Source: Capnocytophaga cynodegmi DSM 19736
GTDB taxonomy: Bacteria; Bacteroidota; Bacteroidia; Flavobacteriales; Flavobacteriaceae
DNA length: 64,000 nt
Assembly: GCF_000379185.1 (NCBI RefSeq)
Contig: NZ_KB900706.1
Coordinates: 30,203-94,202 of the forward strand
Reading direction: 5' to 3'
In this document: positions 25,493 through 34,110 of the stretch, in pieces
How positions within the stretch are numbered: position 1 is the first letter of the stretch
How the letters are laid out: the number at the start of each line of letters is the position of its first letter
The notes under the pieces: model-generated
What the model saw: only the letters and a program-made list of their open reading frames with translations
Told to the model about the DNA's origin: nothing
Databases searched by the model: none
Made by a program: the position numbers and the translations under genes

Positions 25493-26593
25493 TTATTTCA
25501 GAATTTTCTTAAACTCGTTCATTTTTTCTGGATTGATTGCTTTAAAGTTCTTTTTGAAGTCCGATTGGTCGAAATATCCTGCTACGATTACAAAATCATC
25601 TGTTTTGTTCAAATTAAATTCTTGTAAATCTTGTTTTAGAACTTTGGCACATTCCACCATAACTTTCGTTGCCGTGCTGTATTTTTCGTTGAGCTCGGTT
25701 TGCTGATTGAACAAATCAAACAAATTTGCTGTTTCGTCATCTGTATCAATTTCCACCCAGTGTGAGTAGTCCGCTACATTCCAAATGATGTCGCTATGAG
25801 ATTCATCTTCAGTCCACTGCTCTCTATCTGATTGAGTCCCAAAACCAATTTGTGGTGGGATTATATTCTGACTAAAATAACTCAGGTTGATACAATAGAG
25901 TTTTTCCGAAGGAGCGTGATTTTTAATATTTTGTTTTAATAAAGCGAGTAATTTTTCTTGTACTAATTCAGTTAATTTCTTGTAGGATAATCCTTTTTGT
26001 GGTTTTTGATACCAAATGTAATCACCTTCTTTAATGGTTTTCAACTGCCCAATTTCATCATAATCATAATTCATTGTACGATTGAAATTTTCACCATAAT
26101 TATCCACGCCTTGCCATTCTTTGCGGATAAGTTTATCATTTTCGTAGATAAAATGCTCTATCCAGTAGCCATTTTCTTCAAAAAAAGAATGGATTTCGGT
26201 TAATTGGTTGTTTTCGTACATAAATTTTTTAATGTTTATGAGTTCTTTGTCATTTCCGTAATCAAAATGATAACTCAAAATCTCATTTTGGTTTCTGAAA
26301 TAGAAAGTTTCATAGAAATTATCTTTAAAACTGGTCATTCCCCTCGCTACAATTATTTCATCAGCGGCATTTACGCCATATTGTACAGCATATTGCCTGT
26401 TTTTGGTAGGTTCTTCTTTTAAAATTTTCCCTTTTGAGTATCTGTTTTCTTCAAACCAAAACGGATTTAATCTAAACATAGTATTACTCGCCCAAAACCA
26501 TCGAACTACCTGACTTTCAATATTTGCTTTTAAGGTTTGATAATCATTTTGAGCTTTGTTAAAAAGCTGTTTTAATTCTTCAATGTGTTTCAT
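25493..26593 (-). CDS. hypothetical immunity-array protein
   Basis: 366 residues from the ATG at 26593 (MKHIEELKQLFNKAQNDYQT). The N-terminal 200 residues contain antiparallel YD-like strands (LSYHFDYGNDKELINIKKFM, LRKEWQGVDNYGENF-type), and the C-terminal part is alpha/beta with WNVADYSHWVEIDTDDETAN. Family not recognised. The start overlaps the previous gene's stop by 14 bp, a translational-coupling arrangement. Confidence 0.72.
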   Translation of the reverse strand: MKHIEELKQLFNKAQNDYQTLKANIESQVVRWFWASNTMFRLNPFWFEENRYSKGKILKEEPTKNRQYAVQYGVNAADEIIVARGMTSFKDNFYETFYFRNQNEILSYHFDYGNDKELINIKKFMYENNQLTEIHSFFEENGYWIEHFIYENDKLIRKEWQGVDNYGENFNRTMNYDYDEIGQLKTIKEGDYIWYQKPQKGLSYKKLTELVQEKLLALLKQNIKNHAPSEKLYCINLSYFSQNIIPPQIGFGTQSDREQWTEDESHSDIIWNVADYSHWVEIDTDDETANLFDLFNQQTELNEKYSTATKVMVECAKVLKQDLQEFNLNKTDDFVIVAGYFDQSDFKKNFKAINPEKMNEFKKILK

Positions 26594-27110
26594 ATTTTTC
26601 AAAAATAATTTTGCTTAATTTTTTATTATGACGCATATCTATTATACGGCGTGAGCTTATCCAATACACGATTGCTAAAAACAACGACGTGAGTAAAATA
26701 GGGAGCCAATGGAAACCTAAAAAGTAATATAAGCTACACAAAATCAGTATTGTGATAATTTCAAAGATAAAATAATTTTTTTCATTCGTTCGTTCTTTGA
26801 TAATGAAAACATTACTCTTGTGTTTGCTTATCCTTTCCGCTACTTTTTGGGTAAAGGTATCAAGGCTAAAAGTGGTATCATAGTCTGAAAGTGTGAAGCA
26901 AATTCCGAATTCTAATTCTATTTTTCGCATAAAATTCCCGTGTTTGTTGGCTCCACGAAACGAATTGCGAATTTGACCCTTTTCGCTTGGTGGAAACAAC
27001 AAAAAATCCATAAAGTGTGATTCTTCAAAAGGAGCATTAGCCTTTTTTCTACACATACTAAAAATTTTTAAAATTTGTTCTTTTAAATCAGTTTCTGTTA
27101 ATTTTTTCAT
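26580..27110 (-). CDS. membrane-anchored immunity-array protein
   Basis: 176 residues. A soluble N-terminal part (MKKLTETDLKEQILKIFSMC, HFMDFLLFPPSEKGQIRNSF, LEFGICFTLSDYDTTFSLD) is followed by two close membrane segments at about residues 111-128 and 131-150 (FIFEIITILILCSLYYFLGF and the next stretch), then a basic tail. This is the only clear inner-membrane protein in the block, as expected if a cognate toxin attacks the membrane. Family not named. Overlaps the next start by 14 bp. Confidence 0.72.
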   Translation of the reverse strand: MKKLTETDLKEQILKIFSMCRKKANAPFEESHFMDFLLFPPSEKGQIRNSFRGANKHGNFMRKIELEFGICFTLSDYDTTFSLDTFTQKVAERISKHKSNVFIIKERTNEKNYFIFEIITILILCSLYYFLGFHWLPILLTSLFLAIVYWISSRRIIDMRHNKKLSKIIFEKYETH

Positions 27111-27173
27111 TTTCCATAAAATTAGATTGTTGAGAAATGCTTCGTGTTCTTTTTTGTTCGTTTCCGTGTATTT

Positions 27174-27628
27174 TTAATTGTCTTTTGTATTGCATAAATA
27201 ATTAAAATACGTATTTTCAAACAAAGCAAAATGAGTTTCATCTGTTTGATTTAGATTTACTTCTATTTTTTGCTGAGCAATAGGTTCTTCTCCATTCCAG
27301 TAGAGAAAGCCATCAACTTTAAATCCTTCATCTACAAGATTTTTATGATTTTGAAAAGAAGCCGTGTGTTGAGAATATTTTCGTCGTTATCTTTTTCCTC
27401 CAGCCAGTCTTGTAGCTCACAAAATCCGATGTCTTGTGCTAAATTTTGTTCAAAAATTCGCAAGTGACAACTGCAACTATTCGGTGCCATTGTAGCCACT
27501 TCATAACAATACGGATACTTCAAATTTACTTTTGATGGGGTTTGCATTTTCTCAAAAAATAAATTATCACTATTGTAAAAAGCCAAATCTTTAGGGAAAT
27601 CTGTACTGATTATTAATATATAACACAT
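27174..27628 (-). pseudogene. frameshifted small immunity-array gene
   Basis: The first part, from the ATG at 27628, reads MCYILIISTDFPKDLAFYN and continues to DWLEEKDNDEN, a start I associate with a Bacteroidetes family of small proteins. The frame then breaks near 27374-27382, and the following sequence continues in another frame as YSQHTASFQNHKNLVDEGF, GFLYWNGEEP and a terminal FENTYFNYLCNTKDN. One missing base in an A-run (GAAAAT) explains the shift. Either a pseudogene or a sequencing error in a homopolymer. Confidence 0.75.
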
Positions 27629-27650
27629 ATTTTTATGGATTAAAAGATAT

Positions 27651-28022
27651 TTATCTGCTATGTGATAGTTTTAAGATTTTTGCATCTTTTTTGCGAACAA
27701 TGATTTCAAAAGTGCCTCCTCGAATTCCCATAGGAAGCGTCCCATTTACAACAAAATATTGCTCGAAATCGTGTATTTCATAGGGCTTTTGCTCTTCAAT
27801 TACCGATTTTGGGTAATGCTTGAAAAGTATTGGCTCGATGACTTCCAGTAGTATTTTTTCGTCGGGAATGATTTGAAATTCATCTCGGGAAAGCAAGTTA
27901 TGTGTTTTGTTTTCTGTCAAAACTTCTTTCAGAGTACTTTCGGCATATTCTTTTCCCAAAAATAAGCGTTCATTGGCTGTTTTTGTGAGTTCTTTCTTTT
28001 GTTTGTTCGCGTTTTTTTTCAT
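27651..28022 (-). CDS. NTF2-fold immunity protein (Imm-NTF2-2/YbbC-like)
   Basis: 123 residues. A Lys-rich start is followed by ALxDExxILxxxEPILFKHYPK-type helix (EKILLEVIEPILFKHYPKSV), then FVVNGTLPMGIRGGTFEIIV (about 92-112), the GTLP...GGTF signature of NTF2-fold immunity proteins of the YbbC/YhhH kind. Acts in the cytoplasm by family analogy. Its toxin is not in the window. Confidence 0.8.
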   Translation of the reverse strand: MKKNANKQKKELTKTANERLFLGKEYAESTLKEVLTENKTHNLLSRDEFQIIPDEKILLEVIEPILFKHYPKSVIEEQKPYEIHDFEQYFVVNGTLPMGIRGGTFEIIVRKKDAKILKLSHSR

Positions 28023-28034
28023 TTTATTGCCAAT

Positions 28035-28748
28035 TTAAGGATTGATAAATTCATTATCTCCCAATTTATACTTCGGATTGTTGCCAAATTCCAAAATTGG
28101 GTAATAGGCTTGTAAATATTTCATTTTGTCTTGCGGATAGGATTTGAGATGAATTTGCCTGTCGAGCCAATTTTCATAAAATGTGATAATGTCCACATTC
28201 AGAGCGTAATATCCCGTAAGATTGATACACCCACAATCTACCCAAATTTCTCCTTTTTTCTCTCCATTTACAACCAAACGAAAGAAATCGCCACAGCCGT
28301 ATTCACAAATGGGAATAGTTCCGTTGAGGTTGCTGGTACTGCTGTATTTGTTTACCAGATTAGCAAAATTGGCATCTGTTTCCATTCGCTCTTCAAAATC
28401 GTCATAAGTTGTATTTTCTCCAAAATTGATAACATCTTCAAACTCAAAATCATCAATGTAAGGAAATGGTTCGCTCAGTGTGATTTGCCATTCTTCATTC
28501 ATTTTCAAAGCGTTTTGCAGAGAGTAAAAACCGTAATAGGGGGCTTTTTGATGCAGTTGATGTGACCGACTATCATTCTGAATTTCAGTTAGGAAATTAA
28601 CATAACTTTCAGGAAGTTTTAGCTGTAATGTTGCTTCAATTTCACGAATTTCAGCCAATGAAATCGTACTATTGGGCGTAATGCCTAATGATTTCATTTT
28701 TTGCAAAACTCGCTTGATTTGGTCGTTATTTTTCGTTGCAGTTCTCAT
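28035..28748 (-). CDS. SUKH (SMI1/KNR4) immunity-type protein
   Basis: 237 residues. ISLAEIREIEATLQLKLPES, YVNFLTEIQNDSR, APYYGFYSLQNAL and the late signature TIPICEYGCGDFFRLVVNGE with GEIWVDCGCINLTGY identify a long SMI1/KNR4 protein. A TFYENWLDRQI helix closes the domain at about residue 197. Clear member; partner unknown. Confidence 0.87.
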   Translation of the reverse strand: MRTATKNNDQIKRVLQKMKSLGITPNSTISLAEIREIEATLQLKLPESYVNFLTEIQNDSRSHQLHQKAPYYGFYSLQNALKMNEEWQITLSEPFPYIDDFEFEDVINFGENTTYDDFEERMETDANFANLVNKYSSTSNLNGTIPICEYGCGDFFRLVVNGEKKGEIWVDCGCINLTGYYALNVDIITFYENWLDRQIHLKSYPQDKMKYLQAYYPILEFGNNPKYKLGDNEFINP

Positions 28749-28786
28749 TTTAGAGCCTAAAATAGATTTGTTATCAAAATAGAATT

Positions 28787-29332
28787 TTACTTTTCCCGAA
28801 AACTTTTTAGCAGAGGTTTTATGTACTCTAAGGCTTGTTCCTTATCCATTGCATTACTGGTACGAGCTGTATGTTTTAAGGTGATATTCACGAAATTATG
28901 AGGCGTTTGCATCATAAAAAAGTATCCTTCGAAGTACGAAGGCCAAATGATGCTTCTGTCCTTTCCACCGCCAGAAAAAGCCAAGTAAGGATATCCGTTA
29001 TCATTTTGTACGGGCACTTTCATTGGGTTAAAAGTCATAAAAGATGAATTACGATAAGCTCTTTTGCTATCGGCTTGAAACTCTTCATATTGTTTTTTCC
29101 TGACTTGGTTTGGTTTGGGGAAAGTTTCGATTTCAATTCTGTATTTTCCGTTATCAAAAAAGTTGAGGTCTGGTGCCTTTTTGTATAAACTAAATTTGTT
29201 ACTTAATTGAAAACCAAATTTTTTGTTGTAAGTCTCAAAGGAAATTAATTGCTCTTGTGAACAATTGACTAAGCTCATTGTTAAGGTACATAGCACAAAA
29301 CAACGAGTAAAAATTTTTAAGTATTTTGTCAT
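28787..29332 (-). CDS. lipoprotein
   Basis: 181 residues with a lipoprotein signal: FVLCTLTMSLVNCSQEQLIS, lipobox Cys near residue 24. The mature part is alpha/beta: LSNKFSLYKKAPDLNFFDNG, YRIEIETFPKPNQVRKK, and near the end TLKHTARTSNAMDKEQALEY with a terminal helix, like small PsbP/Mog1-type domains. Second exported protein of the block, so it may neutralise a toxin that acts in the periplasm. Family not certain. Confidence 0.72.
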   Translation of the reverse strand: MTKYLKIFTRCFVLCTLTMSLVNCSQEQLISFETYNKKFGFQLSNKFSLYKKAPDLNFFDNGKYRIEIETFPKPNQVRKKQYEEFQADSKRAYRNSSFMTFNPMKVPVQNDNGYPYLAFSGGGKDRSIIWPSYFEGYFFMMQTPHNFVNITLKHTARTSNAMDKEQALEYIKPLLKSFREK

Positions 29333-29401
29333 TTTAATTTAAAATTACGGACTTTTTTTAGGATTCAAATTGCTGAAAAACAATCTTAAGTGAAATTTTC
29401 G

Positions 29402-30184
29402 TTACGAATAATCAAAAGTGAAAAGTACAATGCGGCTCACAGGTTCATACAGCATAATGATAGCATCAGCTCCGTGCGAATATGTATAGCCTGATACTGA
29501 AGCAATTTGATAAAATGTATTGCCATTGTGTGTGATAGAAACATTCCAATCTTCATCTTCCATCAGAATAAAAGCCGAAGGAATGGATTCACTATCCACC
29601 CAATTACCTCCCTGAATTTCACCACCTAAGCTATCCAAGTAACGTCCGCCATAATAAGGAACAGAATCTTCTTCGCCAAAGTAACCTTTTTCCTGAAAGT
29701 CTTTTTTGTTTTGCTGATAAGTTGTTACAGCTTGTTCGAAGTTTTTGAGAGCTTCCTCGTAAGTTTCTTGTTTTCGTTGCTCAAATAAAGCGGAGTTGTT
29801 TTTGAAATAACTCATTTCCCAATCTTGAGTCATTATTTCCTTAAGTTGGTTGCGGTGTATTGGGCTTCGCAGAAAATATCCTTCCTCTCCCAAAAATTCA
29901 TATTTATTGTCATCTGTTAGGCGAAAAGCTACCCAATTAGCTCCAATGAATTCATTATGAAAGTTTTTGGTGTATTCGCCGATATAACCTTCATAGGGTT
30001 CGATGGGGTTAATCATATGCAGAATTGTATCTTTCCATTCGGGGTTTATCTCTGCTAAATTGATAGAAATCAGCGGTAAAAAATGGTCTTTCAGCCAAGA
30101 TTGTTTTTCTACGAAAATGTTTTCTGCTTCGGGAAAGGGTTTTAAATTTTCGTTTAGCTCGTTTATGTTTTCTATTAAATTCAT
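29402..30184 (-). CDS. hypothetical immunity-array protein, tandem copy 1
   Basis: 260 residues, tandem paralogue of the next gene upstream (30280-31029). The first about 85 residues (starting MNLIENINELNENLKPFPEA, with WKDTILHMI and WxAFRLT.DNKYEFLG) and the last 40 residues (GADAIIMLYEPVSRIVLFTF) are nearly identical between copies. The central part differs strongly in length and sequence. The ending resembles Bacteroidetes immunity-locus proteins whose name I cannot give. Confidence 0.75.
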   Translation of the reverse strand: MNLIENINELNENLKPFPEAENIFVEKQSWLKDHFLPLISINLAEINPEWKDTILHMINPIEPYEGYIGEYTKNFHNEFIGANWVAFRLTDDNKYEFLGEEGYFLRSPIHRNQLKEIMTQDWEMSYFKNNSALFEQRKQETYEEALKNFEQAVTTYQQNKKDFQEKGYFGEEDSVPYYGGRYLDSLGGEIQGGNWVDSESIPSAFILMEDEDWNVSITHNGNTFYQIASVSGYTYSHGADAIIMLYEPVSRIVLFTFDYS

Positions 30185-30279
30185 TTGTTTATGATGTTAA
30201 TTTTTTGGTGAAAAGCAAACTTTTGTTAATATTATTTTTTGATTATAAATAATTGATTTTATTTTTTATAAACTAATTT

Positions 30280-31029
30280 TTATGAATAATCAAAAGTGAA
30301 AAGCACAATGCGACTTACAGGCTCGTACATTAGTATAATGGCATCAGCACCGCTTCCGCAATAGTTGTATCCCGCCACATTACCAATATAATAAAACGGA
30401 TTGCCTTGATAAGTGATTTCTATGCCATCATTAGGCAATTCATCATCTCCTAAAAAGTCTTTCACCGTTATTTCAAAGGCTGATGGTATTCCTTCTTCCT
30501 CGGCTGAACTCGTCCAGTTACCGTACCAAAAACCGCCGCCAAGGTCGTCTAAAAAATTCATAATATTGAGCTTTCCTTTGTATTCTGGATATCTCAAATT
30601 AACCAAATGTCCAAATTTAGCCACATTTTCTTTACTTTTTTCAAGGTTTTCTTTCATTTTTTGAAAATCCTTTTCCTCTTCGCTGTTAAAATCCCAATTG
30701 TTGATAGCTGTTCGCAGGAAAAATCCTTCTTTACCCAGAAATTCGTATTTATTATCTTCCGTTAGGCGAAAAGCCAACCAGTTGGGAGTCGTAAATTCAT
30801 TGTGGTGTTCCTTTGTTCCATCACCGATATAGCTATCATAGGGCTCGAAAGGAGAAATCATATGCAGAATTGTATCTTTCCATTCGGGGTTTATTTCCAC
30901 TAAATTGATAGAAATCAGCGGTAAAAAATGGTTTTTTAGCCAAGGTTGTTTTTCTACAAAAATGTTTTCCACTTCAGGAAAAGGTTTTAAATTTTCGTTT
31001 AACTCGTTGATGTTTTCTATTAAATTCAT
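30280..31029 (-). CDS. hypothetical immunity-array protein, tandem copy 2
   Basis: 249 residues, paralogue of the adjacent downstream gene. Shares the N-terminal block (NELNENLKPFPEVENIFVEK, ISINLVEINPEWKDTILHMI) and the C-terminal GADAIILMYEPVSRIVLFTF. The unique centre (residues about 105-205) contains a helical insert and the beta part NDGIEITYQGNPFYYIGNVA. The intergenic leaders of both copies also share the ATTTGTTTATGATGTTAATT-like start, so the duplication included upstream DNA. Confidence 0.75.
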   Translation of the reverse strand: MNLIENINELNENLKPFPEVENIFVEKQPWLKNHFLPLISINLVEINPEWKDTILHMISPFEPYDSYIGDGTKEHHNEFTTPNWLAFRLTEDNKYEFLGKEGFFLRTAINNWDFNSEEEKDFQKMKENLEKSKENVAKFGHLVNLRYPEYKGKLNIMNFLDDLGGGFWYGNWTSSAEEEGIPSAFEITVKDFLGDDELPNDGIEITYQGNPFYYIGNVAGYNYCGSGADAIILMYEPVSRIVLFTFDYS

Positions 31030-31071
31030 TTGTTTATGATGTTAATTTGTTGATGAAAATCAAACTTTTTG

Positions 31072-31626
31072 TTATTTTATGATATTTTCAAATCCTTTTT
31101 TGTCGTTTAAGGCTTCTGCGGAACGATACAATAGAGAACCTTCGCCATTTTCGTCATAATCATCACTGTAAAAAGCAAAAAGTAGTAATCCGTTTTCTTT
31201 TCTGTTGCCAAAAACGCCCTCTTCATCACATTTTTTAAGAGCATCAATGATACATTGTTCAAAATCTGCTCGGATTTGGTTGTATCTGTCGTAGTCGTCC
31301 AAGCCTTCTACAAGTGAATACGCAGTGTCGTACAATTCTTTACTCACAGAAATAAAATCTCCTTCGTAAAGTTCACAAACTCCCGACCAGATGGCATCTA
31401 ACAATCCGTCATATTCGGGGTCATAATCATCTGTTTTTTTCCAAGTTTCTATATCTTGTTGGGTAATTCCTGCGTTATTGGCTGCGAAAAAATCATCAAC
31501 CAAAAAGAAATAATACGCCACAAGGTCTTTACCTTCTTTATCGGTTTGGTTTTTAATAAATTGGAAAGAATGGCGGATTTCTGCCTCAGCCAAAGCTTGA
31601 ATTTTTTGTTTTTGCTCTTGAGTCAT
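31072..31626 (-). CDS. DUF4303-like immunity-array protein
   Basis: 184 residues. Two helices at the start, then ELYEGDFISVSKELYDTAYS and LLLFAFYSDDYDENGEGSLL (about 147-167) fit DUF4303, a family of small proteins often found in polymorphic-toxin immunity clusters. Assignment rests on the late FYSDD motif and length, so it is tentative. Confidence 0.65.
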   Translation of the reverse strand: MTQEQKQKIQALAEAEIRHSFQFIKNQTDKEGKDLVAYYFFLVDDFFAANNAGITQQDIETWKKTDDYDPEYDGLLDAIWSGVCELYEGDFISVSKELYDTAYSLVEGLDDYDRYNQIRADFEQCIIDALKKCDEEGVFGNRKENGLLLFAFYSDDYDENGEGSLLYRSAEALNDKKGFENIIK

Positions 31627-31694
31627 AATATTGATATTTAATTCTTTATGAAATATTTATTTTCTAAAATTTGATATTCTTATATATTTCCATT

Positions 31695-32237
31695 TTATTT
31701 AACATTCACATATAATTTATGCTTTTCGATAAGATTTTTTAGTTTTTCCGAAATAAACCAATCTGTGTAACTATTTTTATCACGAGCGATGTAAAATTCG
31801 GGCAAATTTTCGTTATAAACGATGTTTCCGAAATAGTCCAAAGTTAGTTCTCCATCTATTTCTTCGGTGTCTGATTTTTCATAGTCGATAAGCTCCAAAT
31901 ATCGGTTTATTTTTCCTACAAAAAATTGTTTTTTGATAGTTTTTGATTCAATTTCAATGGGATAAAAAGTAATTTCATTGCCCAATATATTGGCTAAAAT
32001 CTCCACAAAACGCTCCGAAAATATGGGTAAACTTACAAAGCCTATCAGAAAATCGACTTTCTCTAAATCACTATCCTTTACCCCTATATCAGCTTTGCCA
32101 GCAAGGCTCATATATTGCAGAAACTTGCCATCGCCATCAGGAGCAACAAAATAATTAAACATTCTGTCCTCAGAGGCTTTCACTGTAATGTAAATGCACT
32201 CGGCTCGTAATTTGGGGGATAATTGATATATTTTCAT
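31695..32237 (-). CDS. Imm11 (DUF1629)-like immunity protein
   Basis: 180 residues. Late features IARDKNSYTDWFISEKLKNL (about 153-172) and the layout of alternating strands before it match Imm11-family proteins, whose C-termini carry a (V/I)SE(K/R)xKxxxE helix. Two other tails of this kind occur in the block (remnant at 19464, gene at 39266). Five bases separate it from the small gene upstream. Confidence 0.75.
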   Translation of the reverse strand: MKIYQLSPKLRAECIYITVKASEDRMFNYFVAPDGDGKFLQYMSLAGKADIGVKDSDLEKVDFLIGFVSLPIFSERFVEILANILGNEITFYPIEIESKTIKKQFFVGKINRYLELIDYEKSDTEEIDGELTLDYFGNIVYNENLPEFYIARDKNSYTDWFISEKLKNLIEKHKLYVNVK

Positions 32238-32242
32238 AAGTT

Positions 32243-32446
32243 TTATAAATTTATAGGTTTGTAATTCAATACTTTATCGGCTATTTCTTCAGCTGAAAGT
32301 TCTGACCAATAAATATAATCAGAAATATCTGGGTCAAGAACGCCTTTTTCTAATTCTTCCAAAATAGCATCTTCTTCTGTTTCAGAGAGATTCTCCGTTC
32401 TTATTTTTTGTATCAAACTAATGATTTCTTCTTTATTAAGTGCCAT
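32243..32446 (-). CDS. colicin/pyocin-immunity-like small protein
   Basis: 67 residues: LNKEEIISLIQKIRTENLSE, then EEDAILEELEKG, DPDISDYIYWSELSAEEIAD and a short tail. The order helix, helix, then (H/D)P..SD.I(Y/F)(Y/W) and a final helix resembles the E-type colicin/pyocin immunity fold (Im-type), in which that loop contacts the DNase toxin. The start overlaps the upstream gene's stop by 11 bp. Assigned by pattern, not by search. Confidence 0.65.
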   Translation of the reverse strand: MALNKEEIISLIQKIRTENLSETEEDAILEELEKGVLDPDISDYIYWSELSAEEIADKVLNYKPINL

Positions 32447-32834
32447 AATTTATTTTATTTTTCCACTCTTCAAAAGCAATCATCTTATCAAAAGTAAAAA
32501 AATCTTGCAATTTGTAAAGTAATTCGCTTTTTTGAAGTTGAATGATGATTTGAGCCAGTCCGTTTGGGTGTCCGTTGTCTGTTTTGTTGTCTTCTGAAAT
32601 CCAAATAGTTACTCTTAAATCTTGACTATCAATATAAATGAAATCAAAAGCGTGAGAATATGTAGCTTTTTGTGTACCATCATCGTACCAAAGTCGTAAC
32701 TCATTATGGTCATATATTTTATAAATTTCCAACAAATCGCAATTTTGCTCCAAAGGGAATACATCTTGGGCAAATTGTAAAGAAGTGTATTTTTCCGACC
32801 TTATATCATTACAAATCAGCGTATAATTGCTCAT
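32436..32834 (-). CDS. hypothetical immunity-array protein
   Basis: 132 residues: LQFAQDVFPLEQNCDLLEIY, ATYSHAFDFIYIDSQDLRVT and a final helix FFTFDKMIAFEEWKN. Alpha/beta, family not recognised. Both ends overlap neighbours by a few bases (11 bp downstream, 4 bp upstream), indicating translational coupling. Confidence 0.7.
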   Translation of the reverse strand: MSNYTLICNDIRSEKYTSLQFAQDVFPLEQNCDLLEIYKIYDHNELRLWYDDGTQKATYSHAFDFIYIDSQDLRVTIWISEDNKTDNGHPNGLAQIIIQLQKSELLYKLQDFFTFDKMIAFEEWKNKINYGT

Positions 32835-33109
32835 ATTTTTAAGACTAAGTTTTTTATTTGGATTGATTTATCTTCTTTTATATCAATTTCAAAATGCACT
32901 TGCGAACTTTTTATTATAAAATCTTCAATATTTTGTATTTCAATTGTTTGTAAATTAAAATCAGTTTGAAGAAACTCGATACATTCATCAAGATTGTTAA
33001 AATTAATATGCGTCATATAATCGGGCAGATGATTTTGCCAAGTTTTCCAATTGTGTATTTGTTTAGAAATCAGTAGTTTTCCGTCTTTGGTGTAATTAAA
33101 TCTACCATT
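32831..33109 (-). pseudogene. 5'-truncated immunity-array gene
   Basis: From an ATG at 33016 a 61-residue protein could be made (MTHINFNNLDECIEFLQTDF and on). The same frame stays open and protein-like upstream to 33109 (FNYTKDGKLLISKQIHNWKT) but has no start codon before it meets a stop, 8 bp from the end of the previous gene. The simplest reading is a gene whose 5' part was deleted at that junction; the short ATG form may still be translated. Confidence 0.6.
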
Positions 33110-33116
33110 TTATTTT

Positions 33117-33920
33117 TTAGTTGATTATATCCGCAATCATATCATAAATATATTGTGTTTTTCCGCCGTAATGTCTTGGTTCTTCGGTGATTTTATCATA
33201 CATATCTTCCAAGTTGTGAGTAGGGGACAAAACCCAAAGCTCATAGGGTGAGAACTTTACGTTTCCTATTTTTTTTAAATGAGGCAAAATTTCGCCCAAA
33301 TCCTTATGGTTGAACCAACAATCGGTTTTTAGGGTGAAGACTTGATTGTTTTTACCACAGGCAATTTTGCTGTTGAGAAAATCGTCCATCGTTGGCAATG
33401 AGTCTTTTAAAAATTGCGTACACGCCAAATGGTATTCGAGTTTTCGGGGTGTTTGGTAAACTTCTGATATAAAACAAATTCCGTATCCTTGCGGAAGTTC
33501 AATTGCTAAAACGTCACCTACTTCAAAATGAGGTTCTTTTTTCTTGGTAAGTTTAGGTTGTTTGATGGGTTTTGGGTTTTCGCTCTGGATTTGCTCTACC
33601 AATTTATCTAAGGCTTTTTGTCGTTGTTTTTGAGCTTTTGTGTCGATTTTAAGCCACTCTTTATTAGCTCCATTTTTGATGATTGCTAATGTTTTTTGCT
33701 GGATATTATCAGGTAAATGTCCGATTTTCCAAAGCGAGTACGTCAGAGCAGTCCAATAAATTTCGGTGTGAAGTGCATCGGTGCAGAAATTTTCCTCCTC
33801 GTTCAACCATTCTTGAATGATTTTTGCAACTTCTTCGCGGTTTTTGTAGCGTTCTGTAATATCGTTGTAAATATCGTACGCACTATCGCTATCGATGATT
33901 TTAATTCCGTCTATTGCCAT
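33117..33920 (-). CDS. head gene of unit E, Imm26-like C-terminal domain
   Basis: 267 residues. The N-terminus (MAIDGIKIIDSDSAYDIYND, ERYKNREEVAKIIQEWLNEE) is helical. After a Lys/Pro-rich linker (KPIKQPKLTKKK, about 119-132) comes a beta domain starting FEVGDVLAIELPQGYGICFI, which resembles Imm26-type proteins, and ending KFSPYELWVLSPTHNLED. It follows promoter E, with a 69-bp gap between the -7 box and ATG that contains a small hairpin. The domain call is tentative. Confidence 0.72.
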   Translation of the reverse strand: MAIDGIKIIDSDSAYDIYNDITERYKNREEVAKIIQEWLNEEENFCTDALHTEIYWTALTYSLWKIGHLPDNIQQKTLAIIKNGANKEWLKIDTKAQKQRQKALDKLVEQIQSENPKPIKQPKLTKKKEPHFEVGDVLAIELPQGYGICFISEVYQTPRKLEYHLACTQFLKDSLPTMDDFLNSKIACGKNNQVFTLKTDCWFNHKDLGEILPHLKKIGNVKFSPYELWVLSPTHNLEDMYDKITEEPRHYGGKTQYIYDMIADIIN

Positions 33921-33940
33921 AATTTTCTTGTATTGTTTTT

Positions 33941-33959
33941 AGCGTGAGTATCTTACGCT
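33941..33959. other. hairpin in the leader of unit E
   Basis: AGCGTGAGTATCTTACGCT forms a stem of AGCGT/ACGCT with inner pairs and is followed on the plus strand by CTTTTTT. On the minus strand it falls in the predicted 5' leader of the 33920 gene. It may stabilise the leader or act as a plus-strand terminator. Confidence 0.4.
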
Positions 33960-33988
33960 CTTTTTTATAAAACTTTTGAAATAAAAAT

Positions 33989-34046
33989 CAAAGATATTCT
34001 ATTTCAACTAAAAGTAGAAAAAATAGCGTCTACAAAGCGTCTACAA
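33989..34046 (-). promoter_or_regulatory. regulon promoter E: TTGTAGAC direct repeat plus -7 box
   Basis: Plus-strand GTCTACAA at 34028 and 34039 are perfect and 11 bp apart. The -7 box TATCTTTG is at 33989-33996, 36 bp from the proximal TTTG. The ATG (33920) is 69 bp downstream, the longest leader of the six. Confidence 0.82.
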
Positions 34047-34110
34047 GAGTAAAAAAAATGTTTTTTGAGGATTTAATTCAGCATATTTTTAATTTTTTAT
34101 GAGGAAATTA

